Below, piece by piece: positions 50,919-57,277 of a stretch of 64,000 nt of DNA (the first letter of the stretch is position 1; every line of letters begins with the position of its first letter). Position numbers and translations under genes: made by a program. Under the pieces are notes generated by a model. It ran no database searches. It was not told the DNA's origin and saw only the letters and a list, made by a program, of their open reading frames with translations. Source of the stretch: Micromonospora sp. U21 (GTDB lineage Bacteria; Actinomycetota; Actinomycetes; Mycobacteriales; Micromonosporaceae); the NCBI RefSeq assembly GCF_018070045.1, contig NZ_JAGPYK010000018.1, positions 1 through 64,000 of the forward strand, written 5' to 3'.

Positions 50919-50946
50919 TCCGGGTTTCGGCCCACACGGGCGCGGC

Positions 50947-50952
50947 TAGGTT
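50947..50952 (+). promoter_or_regulatory. -10 box (TAGGTT) for the MarC gene
   Basis: Hexamer 6 nt before the GTG, no ribosome site; predicts a leaderless mRNA. Confidence 0.5.
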
Positions 50953-50958
50953 GATCAC

Positions 50959-51573
50959 GTGGATCTGAAGCTGTTCGGCGAGGTTTTCGTGACCCTGCTG
51001 GTGATCACCGACCCGCCGGGCATGATGCCGATCTTCCTCGCGCTGACCGGCCCGCTGCCCGCCCGGGACCGCAACCGGGCGGCCTGGCAGGCGGTCACGC
51101 TGGCGCTCGGCGTGATCGTGATCTTCGCGGTGGCCGGGCAGACCCTGCTCGACTACCTGCACGTGGACCTGCCCGCCCTGCAGGCCGCCGGCGGCCTGCT
51201 GCTGGTGCTGGTCGCCCTGGAACTGCTGACCGGCAAGGCCGACGATCCCAGCCAGCAGGTCACCTCGAACATCGCGCTCGTGCCCCTGGGCACCCCGCTG
51301 CTGGCCGGCCCCGGCGCGATCGTCGCCACCATGCTCTTCGTCCAGCAGGCCGACGGGCTGCGCGACTTCACCGCCATCGCCGCGGCGATCCTCGCCGTGA
51401 TGGTCGCGGTCTGGATCGTGCTGCGCTTCTCCGGCGGCATCGTGAAGATCCTGCGCCCCGGCGGGATCGAGGTGCTGACCCGGATCGCCGGCCTGCTGCT
51501 GGCCGCGATCGCCGTGCAGCTCATCGCCGACGCGGTGGCCGCCTTCGTCACGCAGTACGTGAACATGACCTGA
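50959..51573 (+). CDS. MarC-family integral membrane protein
   Basis: Protein of 204 aa with six TM helices; the family signature VITDPPGMMPIFLAL is at about 15-29 and VPLGTPLLAGPGAIVATMLF near 110-130. Despite the name, MarC is not a proven resistance determinant; transport is suspected. GTG start. Confidence 0.88.
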   Translation: MDLKLFGEVFVTLLVITDPPGMMPIFLALTGPLPARDRNRAAWQAVTLALGVIVIFAVAGQTLLDYLHVDLPALQAAGGLLLVLVALELLTGKADDPSQQVTSNIALVPLGTPLLAGPGAIVATMLFVQQADGLRDFTAIAAAILAVMVAVWIVLRFSGGIVKILRPGGIEVLTRIAGLLLAAIAVQLIADAVAAFVTQYVNMT

Positions 51574-51605
51574 CCCGGCGCTCCCGTGCTGTCGGGGGTG
51601 GGTGG

Positions 51606-51611
51606 CAGGAT
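51606..51611 (+). promoter_or_regulatory. -10 box (CAGGAT) for the RecB-like gene
   Basis: Hexamer 7 nt before GTG 51619, no ribosome site; favours this start over GTG 51586. Confidence 0.4.
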
Positions 51612-51618
51612 CGCAGGC

Positions 51619-52539
51619 GTGCGACGATCCTCCTCAGCCGGACGACCGGCCGCCGGCGGCTGGACCCCCCAGCAGCGCGCCGGCGACGCCGAGCAGCTCG
51701 GCTTCGAGGGCATGCCGGAGCGGCTGTTCGTCTGCACCCCGAGCAAACTCGGCGCGTACGCGGACTGCCCGCGCCGCTACCGCTACTCCTACGTCGACCG
51801 GCCGGCCCCGCCGAAGGGCCCGCCGTGGGCGCACAACTCGCTCGGCGCCAGCGTCCACACCGCGCTGAAGAACTGGTATGCGTTGCCCGCCGACCGGCGC
51901 CGCCCCGAGGCGCTGGCCACCCTGCTCAAGGGCACCTGGGTCCGCGAGGGCTACCGCGACGACGAGCAGGAGCGGGCCGCCTACCGGCGGGCTCTGGGCT
52001 GGCTGGAGGCGTACGTCGAGACGCTGGAGCCGGAGGTCGACCCGCTCGGCGTGGAGCGGGTGGTGGCGGTCAAGACCGCCGTGCTCGCCTTCAACGGCCG
52101 CACCGACCGGATCGACTCCCGCCCCGGGCCGGAGGGCCAGGAGCTGGTCATCGTCGACTACAAGACCGGCCGCACCGGGCTGGACACCGATGACGCCCGG
52201 GGCTCGCAGGCGCTGGCGCTCTACGCGTACGCGGCCGAGCGGGTGTTCCGCCGCCCGTGCCGCCGGGTCGAGCTGCACCACCTGCCGACCGGCACGGTCG
52301 CGGGCCACGACCACACCGTCGAGTCGCTGGCCCGGCAGTTGACCCGGGCCGAGGAGACGGCCCGCGACATCATGGCCGCCGAGCGGGCGGTCGCCGACGG
52401 CGGCGACGCGGATGAGGCATTCCCCGTGGCGCCCGGCCCACGCTGCGGCTGGTGCGACTACCGGCGCCACTGCCCGACCGGCGCGCAGACGCCGGGCAAG
52501 GAGCCGTGGGCGGCCGTGGACCGGCCCACCGACGGCTGA
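51619..52539 (+). CDS. RecB-family PD-(D/E)XK nuclease with Fe-S staple
   Basis: Stand-alone nuclease domain of 306 aa. Catalytic elements: His in LGASVHTALKNW, Asp in FNGRTDRIDSR, and VDYKTGR (Asp-x-Lys motif) at about 185. One Cys in YADCPRRYRYSY near the N-terminus and C-x2-C-x5-C (CGWCDYRRHC) near the C-terminus make the four-Cys iron-sulfur staple of AddB/Cas4-like nucleases. No helicase domain is present. Role probably in DNA repair or processing; partner unknown. Confidence 0.88.
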   Translation: MRRSSSAGRPAAGGWTPQQRAGDAEQLGFEGMPERLFVCTPSKLGAYADCPRRYRYSYVDRPAPPKGPPWAHNSLGASVHTALKNWYALPADRRRPEALATLLKGTWVREGYRDDEQERAAYRRALGWLEAYVETLEPEVDPLGVERVVAVKTAVLAFNGRTDRIDSRPGPEGQELVIVDYKTGRTGLDTDDARGSQALALYAYAAERVFRRPCRRVELHHLPTGTVAGHDHTVESLARQLTRAEETARDIMAAERAVADGGDADEAFPVAPGPRCGWCDYRRHCPTGAQTPGKEPWAAVDRPTDG

Positions 52540-52558
52540 AACCTCCGGCTGGGTCGGG

Positions 52559-53422
52559 TCAACCGGCCAGCGGGGTGGCGGTGAGCCGTTCGGCCCGCTG
52601 CTTGGCGGCCTGCAGGATCGGCCCCTCCCGGTAGCGGCGGGGCACCGCGCCGAGCGCCAGCCGCAGGGCACGCACGGTCAGGTCCGCGGACAGGGCGGTG
52701 GTGGGCAGCCCGAGCCCGCCGTACATCCGGCGAGCCCACGCCGGCAGCAGCGCCAGCGCGGTGCCGGCGATCCCCAGGTACGCCCAGCGCGGTGGCCCGA
52801 GGGTGAGCCCCAGCCGGGCCGGCAGGTTGAGCTTCCACGGCAGCGGCGGGGCGGTGAGCAGGAGCGCGGTCTCCGCGGCCTCCCGGGTCATCCGTAGATC
52901 CGGCCGCACTGCGCGGTAGTACTCCGCGACCTCCTCGGCGGTGCCCGGGACGCTGCCCGGGTCGAGGCCGACCAGGGCGGCGGAGCGGCGCTGCTCGGTG
53001 TAGTACCCGTCCACCTCGTCGTCGGTGAGCGGCAGCCCGGCCCGCCGGGCCGTGCTGAGGAACGACTCGACCTCGGCGACGTGCACCCAGCGCAGCAGAT
53101 CCGGCTCGTCGATCCGAAACTCCTCGCCGGTGTCCGGGTCGGTGGCCCGCATCCGGTCGTGCAGCCGGCGCAGCCGTGCCCCGGCCGCCTCCGCCTCGGC
53201 GGTGGTCCCGTAGATGGTGGTCGCCACGTAGGTGGCGGTGCGAACCAGGCGGCCCCAGGCATCGGTGCGGTAGTTGCTGTTCTGGGCGACCCCGGCCATC
53301 GCCCGCGGGTGCAACGCCTGGAGGTAGAGCGAGCGCAGGCCGGCGACGATCAGGATCGGCTCCTCGTGCACCTTCCACGTGACCGAACCCGGACCGAAGA
53401 GGCCGAGGTCATCGGAGTCCAC
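52559..53422 (-). CDS. MpaB/DUF2236-family oxygenase-like protein
   Basis: Protein of 287 aa. Family features: GPGSVTWKVHEEPILIVAGL at 10-29, QALHPRAMAGVAQNSNYRTD with the conserved His, and RWVHVAEVESFL with a second His, likely ligands of haem or another metal. Relatives include latex-clearing protein and fungal MpaB. Substrate unknown. GTG start at 53422. Confidence 0.85.
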   Translation of the reverse strand: MDSDDLGLFGPGSVTWKVHEEPILIVAGLRSLYLQALHPRAMAGVAQNSNYRTDAWGRLVRTATYVATTIYGTTAEAEAAGARLRRLHDRMRATDPDTGEEFRIDEPDLLRWVHVAEVESFLSTARRAGLPLTDDEVDGYYTEQRRSAALVGLDPGSVPGTAEEVAEYYRAVRPDLRMTREAAETALLLTAPPLPWKLNLPARLGLTLGPPRWAYLGIAGTALALLPAWARRMYGGLGLPTTALSADLTVRALRLALGAVPRRYREGPILQAAKQRAERLTATPLAG

Positions 53423-53482
53423 CGCCCAAGAGTGCCACGGCCCGGCCGACCCCGCCGGTCACCTTTCCCGACGCGAGACCCG

Positions 53483-53911
53483 TCAGCTGTCGGCGGAGCG
53501 GCGGGCCTGGCAGCCCGGGCAGAGGCCCCAGAAGGTCACTTCCGCCTCGTCCACGTCGAAGCCGTGCGCGACGCTCGGCTCGAGGCAGGGGGCGCTGCCC
53601 ACCGCGCAGTCGATGTCGGCGATCTCGCCGCAGCCCCGGCAGACCACGTGGTGGTGGTTGTCGCCGGCGCGCGCCTCGTACCGGGCGGGACTGCCGGCCG
53701 GCTCGATCCGGCGGGACAGCCCGGCCCGGGACAGCGCCCCCAGCACGTCGTAGACAGCCTGGGTGGAAACCGAGTCGAGGCGTTCGCGGACCTGCCGGGT
53801 GATCTCGTCCACCTCCAGGTGGCCGCCGCCGGCCAGCACGTCGAGCACCGCCAACCGCGGTCGGGTGACGCGCAGGCCCCTCGATCGCAGCAGTTCCTCG
53901 GCACCGGACAT
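53483..53911 (-). CDS. Fur/PerR-family metalloregulator
   Basis: Repressor of 142 aa with N-terminal winged helix (LRVTRPRLAVLDVLAGGGHL, then VSTQAVYDVLGALSRAGL) and C-terminal dimerisation domain with HHHVVCRGCGEIADIDC and CPGCQ, two CxxC zinc sites. Closest by feel to FurA/CatR-type peroxide sensors, but no katG or catalase follows. Its operator should be in 53912-54000, which is short of clear palindromes. Metal (Fe, Zn or Mn) undecided. Confidence 0.88.
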   Translation of the reverse strand: MSGAEELLRSRGLRVTRPRLAVLDVLAGGGHLEVDEITRQVRERLDSVSTQAVYDVLGALSRAGLSRRIEPAGSPARYEARAGDNHHHVVCRGCGEIADIDCAVGSAPCLEPSVAHGFDVDEAEVTFWGLCPGCQARRSADS

Positions 53912-54110
53912 GCGCCAATGACAGCACGTGCGACCGGTGCCGACAACCGACGCCCGGTCGGGGTGGCCGCGGACACAGCCGGCGGGCGGCCGGACCGGGA
54001 CGCGGTGAACCCGATCGGGCCGCCGCGCGTGTGTCCGGTCGAGAGCCTGGGGTCGACCGGCGAACCGTAGGCTGGCCGACCCGTGACCGTGATCCACCTG
54101 GAGGGTGTCG

Positions 54111-54593
54111 ATGTTCGAGGAGATCCAGGGTCTACCGGTCCACGTCCTGGTGGTCCATGCGGTGGTCCTGTTCGTGCCGCTGCTGGCTGTGCTGGCCGTC
54201 GCGTACGTGGGGCTGCCGCGTTGGCGGCACCGGCTCGACTGGGCGGTGGGCATCCTCGCCGTGGCCGCCCCGCTGACCGCGTTCGTGGCGATCCAGTCGG
54301 GTGAGGCGTTCACCGACGCGCTGGTCGCCCGGGGTTTCCAGGGCCCGATCCTCGACCAGATCTTCGAGCACTCCCGCTACGGCGACATCCTGTTCCGGAT
54401 CGTGGTGCCGCTCGCGATCGCGGCCGTTCTGCTGCTGGTGGCGACCAGCGGGCACCCCCGGGTGCCGCAGTTGCCGGCGCTGATGACCCCGGTGCTGGCG
54501 GTGGCGGTCGTCGCGCTCTCCATCGCCGCCCTGGTCTACGTCTACCTGACCGGCCACTCCGGCGCCGAGGCCGTCTGGGGCACCACGCTCTGA
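54111..54593 (+). CDS. DUF2231 membrane protein
   Basis: Protein of 160 aa with four TM helices; starts MFEEIQGLPVHVLVVHAVVL, where the PxHxxxVH His pair is the DUF2231 signature. GGAGG lies 6 nt before ATG 54111; GTG 54105 is less likely. Function unknown; divergent from fur by about 200 bp. Confidence 0.85.
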   Translation: MFEEIQGLPVHVLVVHAVVLFVPLLAVLAVAYVGLPRWRHRLDWAVGILAVAAPLTAFVAIQSGEAFTDALVARGFQGPILDQIFEHSRYGDILFRIVVPLAIAAVLLLVATSGHPRVPQLPALMTPVLAVAVVALSIAALVYVYLTGHSGAEAVWGTTL

Positions 54594-54611
54594 CGGACGG
54601 TCACGACGCGG

Positions 54612-54938
54612 TCAGAAGATCACCCGCGAGCAGAGCAGGCAGACCAGGACCACCAGAACGACGCCGACCGCCGCTCCGAAGCCATAGGTGACCCGCTGCG
54701 CGCGCTGCTCGGCCGCGTCGAGGCCGGCCATGTCCTGCGGCGGCAGCCGCCGGGGCGGGGCCGGTTCCAGGTGTACGGGCGGACGCCAGCCCGCTGGCGG
54801 CGGCACGCTCGGCGGCGGGCCGGCGTACCCGCTCGCGGGCGCGGGCGCGGCGGCGGCCTGGTCCGGTGCGCCGTCGCCACCGGTCCCGGGCCGCCGCCAG
54901 TAGTCGTCCGGGGTGCTGCCACCGCTGGGGGTCGTCAC
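54612..54938 (-). CDS. small tail-anchored membrane protein
   Basis: Protein of 108 aa: disordered Pro/Ala/Gly-rich first 70 residues, then GLDAAEQRAQRVTYGFGAAV and one C-terminal TM (VGVVLVVLVCLLCSRVIF). GTG start at 54938 is supported by a -10 box. Function unknown. Divergent from the 60-aa gene at 55043. Confidence 0.68.
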   Translation of the reverse strand: MTTPSGGSTPDDYWRRPGTGGDGAPDQAAAAPAPASGYAGPPPSVPPPAGWRPPVHLEPAPPRRLPPQDMAGLDAAEQRAQRVTYGFGAAVGVVLVVLVCLLCSRVIF

Positions 54939-54946
54939 GCCGTCCG

Positions 54947-54952
54947 ACGCTA
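54947..54952 (-). promoter_or_regulatory. -10 box (TAGCGT) for gene 54612-54938
   Basis: Hexamer on the minus strand 8 nt before the GTG, no ribosome site; predicts a leaderless mRNA. Confidence 0.45.
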
Positions 54953-55028
54953 CCAACGCGGCCGGCGGCTCGGTCGCTTCTGGCCGGCGCGCCACCGTCC
55001 GCCACCGGTCCGCTGCCGTCGGCTGCGC

Positions 55029-55034
55029 TAGTCT
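55029..55034 (+). promoter_or_regulatory. -10 box (TAGTCT) for gene 55043
   Basis: Hexamer 8 nt before the GTG, no ribosome site; predicts a leaderless mRNA. Confidence 0.45.
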
Positions 55035-55042
55035 TGCCGCTC

Positions 55043-55225
55043 GTGAGCACCGAGGACCCCGGCACGCAGGGCGCGCGCGGCGACGACGACCGCACCGTCG
55101 ACCTGAGCGAAGACTTCGTGGTGCTGCCCGAGCAGACCGCCGACGACACCGACCGCGGCTGGGGCGAGCGGCCCGGCGGCAACGACGACTGGCTGCTCGC
55201 CGAACGCCCCCCGCACTGGGGCTGA
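55043..55225 (+). CDS. 60-residue acidic protein
   Basis: Small acidic protein, with TVDLSEDFVVLPEQTADDTD in the middle and DDWLLAERPPHWG at the end. No known domain. The GTG start is preceded by a -10 box at leaderless spacing, and GC at third positions is high, so it is probably real. Confidence 0.6.
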   Translation: MSTEDPGTQGARGDDDRTVDLSEDFVVLPEQTADDTDRGWGERPGGNDDWLLAERPPHWG

Positions 55226-55289
55226 CCCCGCTCCCCGGCCTCGCCACCCGGGCGGGGATAACCCCTCCAGCGAGCCTCATCGGGCGCGG

Positions 55290-55865
55290 TCAACCGCGGA
55301 CGACGATGGCGAACCGGCTGCCCTCGGGCAGCCCGACCGCGCGTTGCGCCTGGTCGGGGCGGAGCGCCAGATAGAGCGCCGACGACCCGTCGGTCGCGCC
55401 GGCGCCCAGCACGTCCAGCACCAGCGCTCCGGGGGCGAGCAGGGCGGCTTCGGTGCCCGCTCCGCCCGGCGGCGCAGCGAGCAGGTCGACCCGGGCCCCG
55501 GGTCGGACCACCGCCAGCGCGGCCGGCTCGGCCAGCCGGACCGGCACCCCGACCGCGCCGCTGGGCAGCGGTAACGGACCGGACGTCGCTCCCGCCCCGT
55601 CCGTGGTTGCGCTCGTGCCGGTCGGCCGCGGCCCGTCGACCGCGTCGGTCGGGCCTCCCCCGTCGACCGTTCCCGCGCCGGGCAGGCCGGGGGACGGGGT
55701 GGCGCGGACGGCCGGCGGACAGCCGGTCGGGGTGTGCAGGACGGCGGCGGCGAGGCCGAGCAGCGCGGCGACCAGGCCGGCCCGGAGCAGGGTGCGCCCG
55801 CCGGGCAGGGTCAGCCGCCGCAGCGGCCGCAACGCCCGCGCGGAGTCTGGATCGCCGGTCGCCAT
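55290..55865 (-). CDS. SAF/RcpC (CpaB-like) protein
   Basis: Protein of 191 aa with one N-terminal TM (about 25-43, RAGLVAALLGLAAAVLHTPT), a Pro/Gly/Thr linker and an RcpC-like domain (VVRPGARVDLLAAPPGG, ALLAPGALVLDVLG, LYLALRPDQAQRAVGLPEGS). In CpaB/RcpC such domains belong to Flp/tad pilus assembly, but no tad genes are here. GGGAGG lies 7-8 nt before the ATG. Confidence 0.75.
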   Translation of the reverse strand: MATGDPDSARALRPLRRLTLPGGRTLLRAGLVAALLGLAAAVLHTPTGCPPAVRATPSPGLPGAGTVDGGGPTDAVDGPRPTGTSATTDGAGATSGPLPLPSGAVGVPVRLAEPAALAVVRPGARVDLLAAPPGGAGTEAALLAPGALVLDVLGAGATDGSSALYLALRPDQAQRAVGLPEGSRFAIVVRG

Positions 55866-56047
55866 CTGCCGCCTCCCGTCCCGGGTGTCGCTGCGACACC
55901 CGTGGCAGGTTAGGCCGGTCGGGGCCCGCTGAGCTGATCGTCCGCCGGCGCCTGTGGACAACCGGCCGGCCTGTGGACAACGTCCACCGACCGGCCGGAC
56001 CTGATATGACAGCGGACGACCACCCGCTCGGGAAGCGGGCGGGGCGG

Positions 56048-56452
56048 TCAGGATGCGGAACTGGCTGCCGGGGCCTTGCCGCCGGACGACGAGGAGCCGG
56101 ACGACGAGGAGCCGGACGACGAGGAGCCGGACGACGAGGACGATCCGGACGACGAGGACGACGACCCGGTCGAGGAGCCCGACGACGACCCGGAGTCTCC
56201 ACCCGAGGACGACGAGGACGACTCGGACTTGGCCGGCTTGCCCGCCGTGCCGCCGGCGGACGTCTCGGAGCCGGACGCCCGGGAGTCGGTGCGGTAGAAG
56301 CCGGAGCCCTTGAAGACGATGCCGACCGAGTTGAAGACCTTGCGCAGCCGCCCCTCACACGCCGGGCACTCGGTCAGCGGCGCGTCAGAGAAGGACTGGA
56401 CCGCCTCGAGCTGGTGACCGCACGCGGTGCAGGCGTACTGGTACGTGGGCAC
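56048..56452 (-). CDS. ruc: FmdB-family zinc-ribbon protein, Ruc-like redox chaperone
   Basis: Protein of 134 aa. The N-terminal zinc ribbon has C-x2-C twice (ACTACGH and CPACEG) inside the FmdB core (PTYQYACTACGHQ to KGSGFYRTD). A Ser/Gly-rich disordered tail of about 75 residues follows. This layout, and the order with formyl-THF cycloligase, galU, moeA and rimJ, match M. tuberculosis Rv0991c (Ruc), reported as a chaperone switched on when its zinc Cys are oxidised and induced through HrcA. A CIRCE element lies 29-55 nt upstream here. GGAGGAGAAC precedes the GTG start. Confidence 0.88.
   Translation of the reverse strand: MPTYQYACTACGHQLEAVQSFSDAPLTECPACEGRLRKVFNSVGIVFKGSGFYRTDSRASGSETSAGGTAGKPAKSESSSSSSGGDSGSSSGSSTGSSSSSSGSSSSSGSSSSGSSSSGSSSSGGKAPAASSAS
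56082..56141. repeat. 15-bp tandem repeat coding the Ser/Gly tail of ruc
   Basis: Four head-to-tail copies of CCGGACGACGAGGAG (last one diverged), each coding Ser-Ser-Ser-Ser-Gly on the minus strand. In-frame repeat number can change without frameshift, so tail length is probably variable between strains. Confidence 0.85.
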
Positions 56453-56480
56453 GTTCTCCTCCGGATCTGGGCTCAGCCAG

Positions 56481-56507
56481 TTGGCACTCGACGTATTCGA
56501 GTGCCAA
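56481..56507 (-). promoter_or_regulatory. CIRCE element (HrcA operator) of ruc
   Basis: TTGGCACTC-N9-GAGTGCCAA with perfect 9-bp arms and the standard 9-nt spacer; one base per arm differs from the classic TTAGCACTC. It lies 29-55 nt before the ruc start, inside the gap to the upstream gene. Confidence 0.92.
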
Positions 56508-56514
56508 TGGTGCG

Positions 56515-57192
56515 TCATTCGCCCCGGGTTCGTCCAGCGGACGTGTGGGGCGCGACACCATGCGCCGCACCGGGGCCGTCGTCAAGCGTACGCACCCCGT
56601 CGGCGGGGGTGACGATCGCGCGGACCGGGCGGTCGTGCGGCTCCACCGGCAGCGCCTCGACCAGTTCGCCGTCGTGCAGCGGAACCACGGTCAGCGTCGC
56701 CGTGGGCACCCGGGCCAGCGCCCGGTCGTACGAGCCACCGCCGCGGCCCAGCCGCCGGCCGCGCCGATCGACCGCCAGCGCCGGAACGACCACCAGGTCC
56801 GCGCCGGTCACCGCGGCAACCCCGAGCCGGGGTCCGACCGGCTCCCGGATACCCCGCCCGACCGCGATCAGGGCATCCGGCCCGGTGTACGCCGCCCAGT
56901 CCAGATCGAGGTCGGCGCGGAGCACCGGCAGCAGCAGTTCGGCGTCGGCCGGCAGCGCCGCCCGCAGCACCTCGGGCAGGTCGGCCCCGCCCGGCTCGGG
57001 GCCGACCGGCACGTACGCCGTCATTCGGCGCGGACGCAGCCGGCGTACCAGCGTGACCAGCTCGGCCTGGACGCGCCCGGCGGCGACGGCCCGGGCCGGA
57101 CCGCTCAGCGCCCGACGGCGGGCGAGCAGTTCGACGCGGGTGTCCCGCTTCACCACCCGGGTCACTTCCGCTTCATCAGAAAAATCCGGCAC
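56515..57192 (-). CDS. 5-formyltetrahydrofolate cyclo-ligase
   Basis: Enzyme of 225 aa converting 5-formyl-THF to 5,10-methenyl-THF with ATP. Motifs: ELLARRRAL near the N-terminus, TAYVPVGPEPGG, LVVVPALAVDRRGRRLGRGG and GSYDRAL with the nucleotide loop, all typical. CAGGAG lies 6 nt before GTG 57192; GTG 57222 would add 10 residues. It precedes ruc by 62 nt that contain the CIRCE element, so ruc has its own heat-inducible promoter. Confidence 0.9.
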   Translation of the reverse strand: MPDFSDEAEVTRVVKRDTRVELLARRRALSGPARAVAAGRVQAELVTLVRRLRPRRMTAYVPVGPEPGGADLPEVLRAALPADAELLLPVLRADLDLDWAAYTGPDALIAVGRGIREPVGPRLGVAAVTGADLVVVPALAVDRRGRRLGRGGGSYDRALARVPTATLTVVPLHDGELVEALPVEPHDRPVRAIVTPADGVRTLDDGPGAAHGVAPHTSAGRTRGE

Positions 57193-57277
57193 GCAACACT
57201 CCTGACGCAACGCCTCTCCCACGGTTGCTCTGTGTCAGCATCGCAAGCAACGGAAGCGGAACGTCCGGGGGGACCGA

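Noticed and set aside
56082..56141. short tandem repeats as a possible CRISPR array
   Set aside because: The 15-bp units abut without spacers and code Ser4-Gly in frame within ruc.
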